Assembly: GCA_041477005.1 (NCBI GenBank)
Contig: JBGOUJ010000023.1
Coordinates: 1-28,467 of the forward strand
Direction of reading: 5' to 3'
DNA length: 28,467 nucleotides
Source of the DNA: JBGOUJ01 sp041477005
GTDB lineage: Bacteria > Acidobacteriota > Terriglobia > Bryobacterales > JACQDG01
Both the position numbers and the translations under genes were made by a program. The notes below the pieces were generated by a model, which saw nothing but the letters and a program-made list of their open reading frames with translations, was not told the DNA's origin and made no database searches. Shown piece by piece: positions 8,028 through 16,154 of this stretch. The number at the start of each line of letters is the position of its first letter. Within the stretch, counting starts at the first letter, position 1.

Positions 8028-8645
8028 TCAATCTCTGCGGGCTTCAGCCTCGTTGCGGACAACCCGGGCCAGCTTCAAAAGCTTGGAGCTGATCTGAACG
8101 CCCGCTCGCGTGGCTGCTTCTACGTTGATCTCCAGCCGAACCTTGTTCTCTTCGGTGACGAAACTGATCATGCCGCCCTGTTCGGCAAAGCGCTGTGCGT
8201 CTCCAACCGTCAGCACGCCGGCGCCCGCCAGCGCCGGCAGAATCTCGCTCAGCCTCCCCTTCTCCGACGAGCTGATGAAGGCGATATGGCAGCGCCGCAG
8301 ATCCGGCAGCCCCACCACTCGCCGGACCACCAGTGCCCGGCCGTTGACCGTCTTTCCAATCAGGGTTTGATCGAGGACTGGGCCGAAGGGGTCCTTCCCG
8401 ATAACGGCTATCACAATCGGAGCGCTGCCGTCTCCTAACTTTTCGGCCGGCCATTCGACGAATTTAGCGAAATTGTAAAGAAAGGCCGCCTTGATCTGAT
8501 ACTCCAGCATCCCCCCGGACGGCGGGCTGTCCGTCTGCGCCAGGATGGGGGCCGCAATCGTAAGGAACAACCCTGCGACGCGAGCCAAGGTCCGGCCCCG
8601 GCAGCGCGCTTCGCGCGGCTCCGCCGGGCGCGTCAGAACCTCCAT
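8028..8645 (-). CDS. YfiR-family periplasmic regulator (DUF4154)
   Basis: Secreted 205-aa protein with a long N-region and a hydrophobic signal segment (VAGLFLTIAAPILAQ). The mature part opens with a hallmark of YfiR/DUF4154 proteins: YQIKAAFLYNFAKFVEWP, then IVIAVIGKDPFGPVLDQ. The C-terminal half has the RRCHIAFISSSE, VLTVGDAQRFAEQGGMISF and NKVRLEINVEAATRAGV blocks, also family-typical. YfiR of Pseudomonas binds the periplasmic CHASE8 domain of YfiN and represses it. The ATG overlaps the TonB receptor gene by 13 bp and has AAGGTG within that gene's 3' end as its ribosome site. It ends one base before the kinase ATG, so the three genes are almost certainly co-translated. Confidence 0.9.
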   Translation of the reverse strand: MEVLTRPAEPREARCRGRTLARVAGLFLTIAAPILAQTDSPPSGGMLEYQIKAAFLYNFAKFVEWPAEKLGDGSAPIVIAVIGKDPFGPVLDQTLIGKTVNGRALVVRRVVGLPDLRRCHIAFISSSEKGRLSEILPALAGAGVLTVGDAQRFAEQGGMISFVTEENKVRLEINVEAATRAGVQISSKLLKLARVVRNEAEARRD

Positions 8646-10660
8646 GTCACCTTTCCGTAAAGGCTCCGTCCCACTTCGAAAAGCTGTGTTGCTCCCGTAG
8701 GCAGGAACTCCGGGTGCCGGCTGCTGAGCAAATCTTGCGCCCCGAAACTGAGTTCGCCCTGTTCGCCGAAACGGCGCGCGAACCTTGTATCCAGCCGGTA
8801 GTGGCTGGGGATTTGAGGTGTGGGCAGCGCGGCGACGAAATAGAGCGAGGTATCAAACTGGACGCGCCAGGGCAGGTCGATGTAGGAGTGCGCGTTGAAC
8901 TGGTGCTGGGGGTTTTGGCCCGCGGTCGCGCCCGCGATGGTGGCCGGGTCCGGGTGCAGCCGCATGGCAAGCCAGGAATAACTGCCGTTGAGCCTCCAGC
9001 GGCCGGTCATGTTCCACCGCGCCACCGCATCCATGCCGAAGGTGTGGCCGTGCATCCGGTTGCCGAAGTACAAAGGGAGCACGCCATGCCGCGCCGGGTC
9101 GGAATCGACATAGGGTGCTCCCGGCTTGTACGTCCGCAGGTTGTCGTAGACGTTGTAGAAGCTGGCCACGTCAACGGAAAGGCGCGGCGAAATCTGCCTT
9201 CGATAGCCGATCTCGTAGGCCAGCAGTGTCTGGGTGCGCGCGCTCGGCGCACCCCGCAGTGCGAAGGCCACCGCAGGCAGGCCGTCCGGAGCGACAAACA
9301 CTACCGGATTCAGCACCAGACCGCGGTCGTTCCGAGCCGGTGTTTGCACGGCTCGTGAAACCGCTCCCCACAGGCTCTGTTGCGGGTCGGGCGACCACAG
9401 CAGCCGGATGTTGGGTTCTCCTTCGAATCCGGAGAAATCGTTGTGCTCGAACCTGGAGCCGATGGTGAGATGCAACCGCTCCGGGACCAGCGCGATCTCA
9501 TCCTGCGCGAAGACCGTGAACAGGCGGTCCCGGAATCGGGGCGGGTTGAAAGCCACAAAGAAGCTGCCTTCTACGTCGTCCCCCGAGTAACGCGCCCCAA
9601 GACCCCAGCCAATCTCGTGCCGCTCGGAGGGCCGGAAACGGTGCTGGAACTCCAGGTCGAAAGTCTGGCGTTTCTCAAGCAGTTGCCGGTAATTCTGTCG
9701 GTGGTAGGCATCGTAGTAGAACTGCAGCGACAGGTCGGAGCCGTCGGAAAGGGTCCGGGTCCAGCGGCCCAGCAGGTTGCCGCCGCGCCGCTCGCTGCGT
9801 CCGTAGGTCCCGCTGTTATAAGGAGGCGTCAGGGAGGTCACCACAAGTCGGCCGTCGACGCCACCCGTGTAAAGATCGCCCTGTACGGTCAGCCCGTCGC
9901 GCCGGGAAAGCTGCCAATCGGTCCGGAAGCCGCCGTGTAATAAATCCCGCCGGTCGGCCGGCCCGACGCCCTTTGGTCCCCAGTAGGGCTGCTGATCAAA
10001 GTACTTGGCAAAGGCCCGGTAGTAGCCTTTCCCGCCTAGGGTGCCCCCGTACTGCACCGTGCCGAAGCCGCCCTCTTTGTCCCCGCCGCCCGCCGTCAAC
10101 AGTCCGCCTTGGGTATTCTTGGCCTCCTTGGTGATAATGTTGATGACGCCGTTAACGGCGTTGGCGCCCCACACGGCCGCTCCAGGCCCGCGAATCACTT
10201 CGATGCGCTCTATATCCTCCGGGGGCAGGTCCTGCAACTCCCAGTAAACTCCTGAAAACAGCGGTGTATAGACCGTACGGCCGTCCACCAGCACCAGCAA
10301 CTGGTTGGCGTACTTGTCGTTGAAGCCCCGAGCGCTGATCGCCCAGTCGGCTCCATCGATCCGTGCCACGTCCACGCCCGGCGCCATACGCAGGAGTTCC
10401 GGGATCGTCGTCAGACCGGAGCGCCGAATGTCTTCCTGCGTGATGACAAAAATCGCAGCCGCGGCCTCCGAAAGCTTCTGTTCTTTTTTGGAGACCGAGG
10501 TGACTTCTAGATTCGCCAGCTCATCCAGGCTCATTTCGGTCAGATCCGCCGGTGGCCGCCGCGGCCTTCTCGGCTCGCCGGCAGCCGTGCATTCGAGTGC
10601 GACTGCCAAAAGGGGCAATGCGATTAGCGGTCTATGCCACCGGCCTGCTGTCGTACTCAT
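8633..10660 (-). CDS. TonB-dependent outer-membrane receptor, first gene of the YfiR-kinase operon
   Basis: A 675-aa receptor with a signal peptide (RPLIALPLLAVALECTAAG), a short N-terminal segment (TEMSLDELANLEVTSVSKK) and a plug domain at ~55-180: FVITQEDIRRSGLTTIPELL, ISARGFNDKYANQLLVLVDG, IERIEVIRGPGAAVWGANA and VNGVINIITK. The rest is a 22-stranded-type beta-barrel ending in the aromatic F of KVTWRF. Length and layout are those of vitamin B12/siderophore-type receptors; the ligand cannot be read from sequence. A strong GAGGGGGG lies upstream of the ATG. The 3' end overlaps yfiR, making it the natural outer-membrane input for the YfiR-kinase pair. Confidence 0.93.
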   Translation of the reverse strand: MSTTAGRWHRPLIALPLLAVALECTAAGEPRRPRRPPADLTEMSLDELANLEVTSVSKKEQKLSEAAAAIFVITQEDIRRSGLTTIPELLRMAPGVDVARIDGADWAISARGFNDKYANQLLVLVDGRTVYTPLFSGVYWELQDLPPEDIERIEVIRGPGAAVWGANAVNGVINIITKEAKNTQGGLLTAGGGDKEGGFGTVQYGGTLGGKGYYRAFAKYFDQQPYWGPKGVGPADRRDLLHGGFRTDWQLSRRDGLTVQGDLYTGGVDGRLVVTSLTPPYNSGTYGRSERRGGNLLGRWTRTLSDGSDLSLQFYYDAYHRQNYRQLLEKRQTFDLEFQHRFRPSERHEIGWGLGARYSGDDVEGSFFVAFNPPRFRDRLFTVFAQDEIALVPERLHLTIGSRFEHNDFSGFEGEPNIRLLWSPDPQQSLWGAVSRAVQTPARNDRGLVLNPVVFVAPDGLPAVAFALRGAPSARTQTLLAYEIGYRRQISPRLSVDVASFYNVYDNLRTYKPGAPYVDSDPARHGVLPLYFGNRMHGHTFGMDAVARWNMTGRWRLNGSYSWLAMRLHPDPATIAGATAGQNPQHQFNAHSYIDLPWRVQFDTSLYFVAALPTPQIPSHYRLDTRFARRFGEQGELSFGAQDLLSSRHPEFLPTGATQLFEVGRSLYGKVTWRF

Positions 10661-10666
10661 GCAGTT

Positions 10667-10674
10667 CCCCCCTC
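10667..10674 (-). promoter_or_regulatory. Strong ribosome-binding site of the TonB receptor gene
   Basis: On the minus strand GAGGGGGG lies six bases before the ATG at 10660, supporting that start. It is the best Shine-Dalgarno in this operon. Confidence 0.65.
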
Positions 10675-10745
10675 GTTAGACATCGGCAGAGACTTGTGTA
10701 AGGAACACCCGAAAGCAGCCGGCGGGCCTCGAACTTTTCGAACGC

Positions 10746-12767
10746 TCACTCGTGGGCCCGTGCGATCAGATCCACGAAAAAGGACCGCCCCGGCTGACCC
10801 ATGGTATCGACCTGCTGGGTAAGCGCAATGGGATCGAAGTAGTTTCTGTTGAAAGCATTGCGCACCCCGAACTGGAAATCGAAGTTCGGCAGCAGCCGCC
10901 GGGAAGTGATGGTGAAATCGGCCAGGTACACCGAGCCCACAAAATTTCCAGTGAGCGTCTCGCGGGAGCTGCAGTACTGCATACCGCCGCTAGCCTCAAA
11001 CTTGTGCCCGATGGGCACCGCGAAGCGCAGCTTGGCCAAGTGTTCGGGGGAGTTGCTTAGAATCCCGTCCAGGGTGTTCTCGGTAGCCCTCTGGATGGCA
11101 TAGCTGGCCGTGGCCTCCAGCCAGCCGGTCGGCTGTCCGTTGATCTCCGTTTCGAAGCCGATCGTGTGAATCTTGCCGACGTTCTGATATTGAATGACCC
11201 CGCCCGCGACATACTGTCCCTCGAGAAAATCCCGCAACCGATAACCATAAGCGCCGGCCAGCAGATGCATGCGTTTTCCCAACTTCCGCTCTACATCCAG
11301 CTCCATCGTATCCGCTTTTTCGGGACGCGCGTTGGGGTTGGGCGCCCCCGACCGGCCGCCATCATCAAAGAACAACTCGAACATGCTCGGATTGCGAAAC
11401 CCGCGGCCGTACAGGAATTTGTAACTCCACGCGGGAGAGGGCTGATAAATCAGGCCCGCTCGCGGCGAAAGGAAGCTATGCCGTACCGCGGAGAAATCGA
11501 AGCGCACGCCGAGGTCCGCTTTCCACCGGCTGGAGAGCTGGCGCTCCTCTTGCACGAACAGGGCAAACGACTTGTCGCGAGGGTTAATGTCCAGGAAAGT
11601 GTCTGGTGAAGGCGAGACATCTCTGGATCGCTGGATGGCCTGCAAGTCAAACTTAGCTTCAGCTCCCGTCGTAAGCGTCCCGAAGTGAGGCAGCTCGAAG
11701 CGATAGGTGGCCTGCGTTCCAACCCAATCGCCCAAAAAGAACTGCCGGTTATCTTCGAGTCCGGGGGATAAAGAACCGGGATCGAGCGGATAGTCGAAGC
11801 GGGCTGAAAACCGATAGGCGTCGTAATAGGTGCGCCATCGGAAGGTGTTGCCATGGATCTCACGGGTGTAGGCCGCCTCCACATAGTTGCGGATATCGTT
11901 GATTTTAGTGCCACGGTTGTTGAATATGGTATCGCCCCAGGAAATGGGCTGGATCTTCTCGCGATCCGCAAACACGGCCGTTATGCTCCAGTTTCGCCAG
12001 ACCAGGTTGGAAAAGAAGTGGTAGCCTTTTTCGTTGTCCATGCGGAGGGCCTGTCCGTAGTTGGTGGCCGGGGCATCGAATTCGGGAAAAAACAGGGGGC
12101 TTTCGCCGCTGTTGTTGAAGACGGAGCCCGCAAACAATACTTTCATATTCCGGCCGATCGGCACCGTGGTCATCACCTGCACTTTCTTTTCGCCGAAGCT
12201 GCCGATTTCGGTCGCCAGGCGCGAGGGGCCGGCCTCGCCGGGTGATTTCGTGATGATATTGATGGTGGCGAACATTCCATTGCTGCCATAGAGCGCCGAA
12301 GAAGGACCACGGATAATCTCGATCCGTTTGACCAAACTCATGTCCAGCGGAAAATCGCCGCCGAACCAGACCACAAAATTGAGAATGTTGTCGGCCATGT
12401 TGTGGCCGTTGATCATCACCAGGAAGCGGCTGGCGTAATCGCCCGGCAAATTGAAGCCTCGCACGCCCACCGTGTGATAACTCCGGTTGTAGCTGGTACA
12501 GAAGCCCCGCACCGAGGCCAGCGCTTCCGCCAGCGTGCGATAGCCATATTTGTGGATGTCCTCAGCCGTGATGATGGTCACGCTGGCCGGCGCGTCTTCC
12601 AGGCTTTGCGGATGCAGAGAGGCGCCCTCGACCGTTACGTTCGCCAGTTGTTCGAGCGTCAGTGAGGTGAGGTCATTAGCAGGCTTCGCGTTCGGTTCCG
12701 TGTCATCCGACTGGCCAGGGGTGGCGATGGAAAGTGCGGTCACGCATAATACGGCTAAAACGCGCAT
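10746..12767 (-). CDS. Second TonB-dependent outer-membrane receptor
   Basis: A 673-aa receptor with a cleavable signal peptide (RVLAVLCVTALSIATPGQ). Its pre-plug segment (DLTSLTLEQLANVTVEG) resembles that of the next gene's product. The plug at ~55-180 shows VTIITAEDIHKYGYRTLAEAL, VGVRGFNLPGDYASRFLVMI and VKRIEIIRGPSSALYGSNG, followed by a barrel with receptor landmarks such as FLSPRAGLIYQPSPAWSYKF and YGRGFRNPSMFELFF. It lies 85 bp upstream of the first receptor on the same strand and may head the same operon, though a separate promoter in the gap cannot be excluded. The two receptors differ enough to suggest different ligands. The ribosome site is weak. Confidence 0.93.
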   Translation of the reverse strand: MRVLAVLCVTALSIATPGQSDDTEPNAKPANDLTSLTLEQLANVTVEGASLHPQSLEDAPASVTIITAEDIHKYGYRTLAEALASVRGFCTSYNRSYHTVGVRGFNLPGDYASRFLVMINGHNMADNILNFVVWFGGDFPLDMSLVKRIEIIRGPSSALYGSNGMFATINIITKSPGEAGPSRLATEIGSFGEKKVQVMTTVPIGRNMKVLFAGSVFNNSGESPLFFPEFDAPATNYGQALRMDNEKGYHFFSNLVWRNWSITAVFADREKIQPISWGDTIFNNRGTKINDIRNYVEAAYTREIHGNTFRWRTYYDAYRFSARFDYPLDPGSLSPGLEDNRQFFLGDWVGTQATYRFELPHFGTLTTGAEAKFDLQAIQRSRDVSPSPDTFLDINPRDKSFALFVQEERQLSSRWKADLGVRFDFSAVRHSFLSPRAGLIYQPSPAWSYKFLYGRGFRNPSMFELFFDDGGRSGAPNPNARPEKADTMELDVERKLGKRMHLLAGAYGYRLRDFLEGQYVAGGVIQYQNVGKIHTIGFETEINGQPTGWLEATASYAIQRATENTLDGILSNSPEHLAKLRFAVPIGHKFEASGGMQYCSSRETLTGNFVGSVYLADFTITSRRLLPNFDFQFGVRNAFNRNYFDPIALTQQVDTMGQPGRSFFVDLIARAHE

Positions 12768-13000
12768 AACGACTCATCGGCCAGCCGGGTTTAGAACTGT
12801 AGGAAACTCCGAAGGGTCACACCGAGCCTTTCCTGTCGCCTCATATAAGTGGTTACGTCAGGAAGACCTCGGGCTGCCCAGTAGGAGGAAGGCGAAAAAG
12901 ACGTGCGGAGCGGGCCCGGAAGTTCCGGGACACACGGGTGGCCGGACCGCGAGATTCTCCTTCGCTGTCTCATCGACACGAAACTAAGGAAGGTATAGTC
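12768..13000. other. Intergenic region between the second receptor and the dehydrogenase
   Basis: 233 bases with no credible gene; the short minus-strand frame here is arginine-rich and low-complexity. It should hold the promoter of the receptor operon on the minus strand. The best visible candidates are AT-rich patches (TTATAT and TACAGT read on the minus strand), but no convincing -35/-10 pair is evident. Its right end contains part of a stem-loop overlapping the dehydrogenase stop. Confidence 0.4.
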
Positions 13001-13014
13001 CTAGGGCAGGACTA
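12996..13014 (-). terminator. Stem-loop over the dehydrogenase stop codon
   Basis: TAGTCCT and AGGACTA form a perfect 7-bp stem with a 5-base loop, spanning the stop codon at 13001-13003. No U-tract follows on the minus strand, so it is at best a weak terminator or an mRNA 3'-end stabiliser. Confidence 0.35.
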
Positions 13015-14734
13015 CTTCGACCGGGTTGCTGGCGATCCCGCCGGCTGCCAGCACCAGAGCCACCCGCACGCCGCGTCGCGCCCCGGCTGGGATCAACGCA
13101 TTCACCTGGTAGAGCCCGGCGAAATCCGGGGCCAAGCCGGCGAACAGCACCGTCGCGCTGTTGCCGTCGATGCTGACTGCGACCGGCGCCACGACTCGCG
13201 CGAGCGGGCTGCGCGGCGCAGCACCGCCGGCTGCCACCGGCGGATCCACTTCTCCCAGGCCCGTGCAATAGATCGTGAGGACCCCGCCCGCCGCCGTCGC
13301 CGCCGCCAGCCCCGTGCCGCTCTGATCCAGCGTGAAAATCGCCGGCGAGGCGGCCCGGAGCTGGGCCTGCAAGGTGTCCGTCGCTCGCCCATTGGTGATA
13401 GCTACCTGCACCGGTCCCAGCAATCCGAAGGGCATCTGGAAATTGACCTGCTGCGGCCCGGCGTAGAGCAGCGGCGCGCGGAGGCCATTGACCGTCACGC
13501 TGACATCATCCAGGTTCAGCGGCAGCGGCAGCGCGGTCGCCCTGGCCGGCTGGGCTTTGAAATTCACTCCATACAAGGAAACCAGCGTCCCCGGCGCCGG
13601 CGAATCGATGTTGGCGGCGGCGGTCACCAAGCCGCCCGGGTTCAGGCGCGGCCCGCTGTAGCTGATGCGGTAGACCACGCCGTTCATATCATCGCTCAGA
13701 TAAAGCGCCCCATCCGGCCCGGTGATGGCAGCGACCGGCCGGCCCGAAGTCGTCCCGCCTTTGAGAAACCCCGTCAGAAAATCTTCGACGCCGGCCGCCC
13801 GCCCGCTCGAAGCGAGGACGCGCACCAGCTTGTACCCGGTCGGCTGCGTGCGGTTCCAGGAGCCATGAAACGCCACGAATGCATCGTTTTGATACCGGGC
13901 GGGAAACAGGTCGCCGGTGTAGAACCCGATGCCTAGCGGCGCCGAGTGCGCCTGCAACCCCAGCTCCGGCGGCACGGTCGCGGAGCAGTCGCCGCCGTAT
14001 CCCGGGTAGCGCCCGCCGTTGCCGTAGCAGCGCGGCCAGCCGTAATCGTTGCCGGCGCGCAGAATATTGATTTCGTCCGGCGGCACGTCATCCCCCAAAC
14101 TGTCGCCTCCGTTGTCAGTGCCCCAGATTTCGCCCGTCACCGGATGCACCGCCAGCCCCACCGAGTTGCGCAGCCCCCGCGCGAAAATTTCCATCCCCGA
14201 GCCGTCGGTGTTGAAGCGCAGGGCAGCCGCCAGCCGCGAGTTGGTCTCGGTGCAGATGTTGCAGTCCGAGCCGGCGGTCACCAACAGCTTGCCGTCCGGC
14301 GTCCAGACAATCGTGCGGGTGACGTGGTCGGCCAGGCTCGCGGGCAGATCCGCTACCCGCTGGGGAGCGCCGGCCACCGGCGCCGCGCCGCCCGCGTTGC
14401 GGAAGACCACGATCCGGTCGTTGCCCGCGACGTAGAGATCGTTGCCTTGAAAGGCCAGCCCGTGCGGCAGGTTGAGGCCAGAGGCAAAAGTTTCGACCGA
14501 TCCGGACGGCTTCACCATCCGCACCCGCCCCCCGCCCATATCGGAAACGAACAACACACCGCTCGGGCTGAACGCCAGCATCCGGGCGTTGCCCACCCCG
14601 CGAGCGTAGATCGAGATATCAAAACCGGGCGGGAGCTGCAGCTCCGTGAGATTGAGCGGGCGCGAGCCGGCCGTGTCGCCCCGCAAGGCGAACGGCAGCA
14701 GGACCGCCAGCAGGAATTCCGGAGCGCGTGTCAT
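13001..14734 (-). CDS. Secreted PQQ-dependent sugar dehydrogenase-like beta-propeller with Solibacter-type C-terminal domain
   Basis: A 577-aa exported protein. After a signal peptide, residues ~30-360 form a six-bladed propeller of the soluble glucose/sorbosone dehydrogenase type (LPPGFDISIYARGV, NLPHGLAF, TRTIVWTPDGKLLVTAGS, FARGLRNSVGLAVHP, GTDNGGDSLGDDVPPDEIN, FHGSWNRTQPTGYKL). Four cysteines (158, 161, 236, 250) could form disulfides. Residues ~366-577 are the TIGR03437-type domain common in Solibacter secreted proteins (APGTLVSLYGVNF, YAGPQQVNFQMPFG, YCTGLGEVDPP, APDFAGLYQVNALIPAG). The propeller would oxidise sugars or aldose-like substrates in the periplasm or outside; the substrate is unknown. 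A TAGAAT -10 and a GTAAGG ribosome site lie just upstream. Confidence 0.92.
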   Translation of the reverse strand: MTRAPEFLLAVLLPFALRGDTAGSRPLNLTELQLPPGFDISIYARGVGNARMLAFSPSGVLFVSDMGGGRVRMVKPSGSVETFASGLNLPHGLAFQGNDLYVAGNDRIVVFRNAGGAAPVAGAPQRVADLPASLADHVTRTIVWTPDGKLLVTAGSDCNICTETNSRLAAALRFNTDGSGMEIFARGLRNSVGLAVHPVTGEIWGTDNGGDSLGDDVPPDEINILRAGNDYGWPRCYGNGGRYPGYGGDCSATVPPELGLQAHSAPLGIGFYTGDLFPARYQNDAFVAFHGSWNRTQPTGYKLVRVLASSGRAAGVEDFLTGFLKGGTTSGRPVAAITGPDGALYLSDDMNGVVYRISYSGPRLNPGGLVTAAANIDSPAPGTLVSLYGVNFKAQPARATALPLPLNLDDVSVTVNGLRAPLLYAGPQQVNFQMPFGLLGPVQVAITNGRATDTLQAQLRAASPAIFTLDQSGTGLAAATAAGGVLTIYCTGLGEVDPPVAAGGAAPRSPLARVVAPVAVSIDGNSATVLFAGLAPDFAGLYQVNALIPAGARRGVRVALVLAAGGIASNPVEVVLP

Positions 14735-14751
14735 CGCCCAACCTTACTCTC

Positions 14752-14757
14752 ATTCTA
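14752..14757 (-). promoter_or_regulatory. -10-like TAGAAT for the PQQ-type dehydrogenase
   Basis: On the minus strand TAGAAT ends 17 bases before the ATG at 14734, with AAGG between. The 63-bp divergent gap leaves little other room for a promoter. No clear -35 is visible. Confidence 0.4.
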
Positions 14758-14797
14758 ATCCAAACCGCCGGGCGGCCGGTTCCGGTAATATAGGGGG

Positions 14798-15286
14798 ATG
14801 CTCAACAAAACCGCCCTGGTGAGCCTGGCCGTGGGGCTGGCGGTGGTGGCCGCGCTCGTGGGGGTGATTGTATTCATCCAACGGGGATCCACGCCCCTCC
14901 TGGCAGGCCAAATCACCGATGTGCGAACGCTGGGTATGGATGAGGCCAGCTCGGTGGCGATCGTCGATTTCCGCGTGACCAACTCGAGCCGCTATGCTTT
15001 CGTCGTTCACTCCGGCGAGATCTCGATCCTCGACGCCAAGGGACAGGCTCGCGACGGGCAAGTCATCGCCGCTTCCGACGCCGGCCGCCTGTTCGAGCTT
15101 TTCCCCGCCCTGGGCCTGAAGACGGGCGAGCCGCTCATCATGAAGACCCGCATCGCCCCGGGCGCCCTCTTCCGCGGCATGCTGGCCGCCCGCTTCGAGG
15201 TCCCCAAAGCGGACCTCGACGACCGCAAGAAGATCACTGTGTCGATCACCGAGGTAGACGGTGCGGTGTCGGAGTTATCCCGGTAG
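14798..15286 (+). CDS. Membrane-anchored hypothetical protein
   Basis: A 162-aa protein with one N-terminal transmembrane segment (residues ~5-27, LVSLAVGLAVVAALVGVIVF) followed by an extracytoplasmic domain rich in beta strands (VAIVDFRVTNSSRYAFVVHSG). The pattern of a helix anchor plus a domain with a VDFRVTNSS strand recalls small Ig-like or LEA-type domains, but I do not recognise a named family. AGGGGG directly before the ATG supports the start. It is divergent from the dehydrogenase gene and convergent with the DUF2461 gene, so it is probably monocistronic. Confidence 0.78.
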   Translation: MLNKTALVSLAVGLAVVAALVGVIVFIQRGSTPLLAGQITDVRTLGMDEASSVAIVDFRVTNSSRYAFVVHSGEISILDAKGQARDGQVIAASDAGRLFELFPALGLKTGEPLIMKTRIAPGALFRGMLAARFEVPKADLDDRKKITVSITEVDGAVSELSR

Positions 15287-15306
15287 CCCGCCAGGCCGGT
15301 CCTCTG

Positions 15307-15428
15307 AGCCACGGAGGCACGTTCTACCCTACCGCGCGCCCGTTGCCGCCATCGCATCTTCGCCTCCCGCCGTCGCCGCGTCAGCCCATGTTTGCTTGGG
15401 GCGTCAGCCGCGCTTTGCCTCTGTGGCT
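15307..15428. repeat. Near-perfect 13-bp inverted repeat bounding a 122-bp convergent intergenic segment
   Basis: AGCCACGGAGGCA (15307-15319) and TGCCTCTGTGGCT (15416-15428) are inverted copies with one mismatch. The right arm reaches into the stop codon of the DUF2461 gene (15427-15429). Between the arms is C-rich DNA without a gene. It could be a small mobile or repetitive intergenic element, or a long-range mRNA 3' structure for the two converging genes. Confidence 0.5.
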
Positions 15429-16131
15429 AACCGGCCCGCCCAGCGGTCCCCTCCATCCGCAGCGACTCATTCAAGAACCGCACCAGCGGCATCATCGTAC
15501 GGAACAGCTTCACCAGCGCCGCCAGTAATTCCGGGCTTTCCGCAAACTCCGGCGGCTTGCTTACATCGGCCAGAAGTTGTTTGTAGCGGAGCAGGTCGGC
15601 GGCCGGATGATCCTTCGGAAAGCCTTTCGGCGGCCGCGTCAGCCGCGCGCCCCACACCTCGCCGAACACTCCCCGGAACTCCGGCGCCTCGAGGATCGAG
15701 CGCAGCTTCTTGTGGTGTCCGGCGATGTGGCGCCGGATGGCCAGCAACTGCGCCGGCTGCGGCATGTACACCCCGCCGGCAATCTCCACCTCCGCAGGCG
15801 ATATATGGAAGTAGAGACCCGCGCAGTTGTGCTTCTCGAGACCGCGCGGGTGGAAGACCGCGGCGATGTGCGTCTTGTAAGGGGACTTGTCGTGGCTGAA
15901 GCGCACGTCCCGATAGATCCGGTAGACGGCCCGCCCCGGATCGAATGACATCTCCGGCGCGAACGGTTCCATCCGCCGCCCGAGCGCCAGCACCAGCTCC
16001 ACCATCGGCGCCTTGACTTTCTGTTCGTAGATTTCCTTGTTTTTCAGAAACCACTCGCGGTTGTTGTTCCGCTTCAATCGCCGCAAGAACGGCAAGGCCT
16101 CCGGCGGAAAGCCCTGGAACGTGGTTGTCAT
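15427..16131 (-). CDS. DUF2461 domain protein (TIGR02453 type)
   Basis: A 234-aa cytoplasmic protein of unknown biochemical role. It matches the family along its length: an FLRRLKRNNNREWFLKNKE opening, then VYRIYRDVRFSHDKSPYKTH, GLYFHISPAEVEIAGGVYMP, LLAIRRHIAGHH and a C-terminal PPKGFPKDHPAADLLRYKQL. DUF2461 proteins are about 220-240 residues, so the gene is complete. The start lies close to the divergent murB, and the two 5' regions overlap, so their promoters may be interleaved. Confidence 0.92.
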   Translation of the reverse strand: MTTTFQGFPPEALPFLRRLKRNNNREWFLKNKEIYEQKVKAPMVELVLALGRRMEPFAPEMSFDPGRAVYRIYRDVRFSHDKSPYKTHIAAVFHPRGLEKHNCAGLYFHISPAEVEIAGGVYMPQPAQLLAIRRHIAGHHKKLRSILEAPEFRGVFGEVWGARLTRPPKGFPKDHPAADLLRYKQLLADVSKPPEFAESPELLAALVKLFRTMMPLVRFLNESLRMEGTAGRAG

Positions 16132-16142
16132 GGTCCGACCTC

Positions 16143-16148
16143 TATAAT
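16143..16148 (+). promoter_or_regulatory. Consensus -10 box (TATAAT) of murB
   Basis: A perfect TATAAT lies so close to the gene that transcription starting the usual seven bases downstream would begin at the A of the ATG at 16155. No Shine-Dalgarno is present before that ATG. A leaderless murB mRNA is therefore plausible. No well-spaced -35 is evident: TTGTCA at 16125 is only 12 bp away. Confidence 0.5.
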
Positions 16149-16154
16149 GGAATG

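Noticed and set aside
12791..12979. Small minus-strand frame between the dehydrogenase and second receptor
   Set aside because: 62 low-complexity, Arg/Ser/Pro-rich codons with no ribosome site or recognisable fold.
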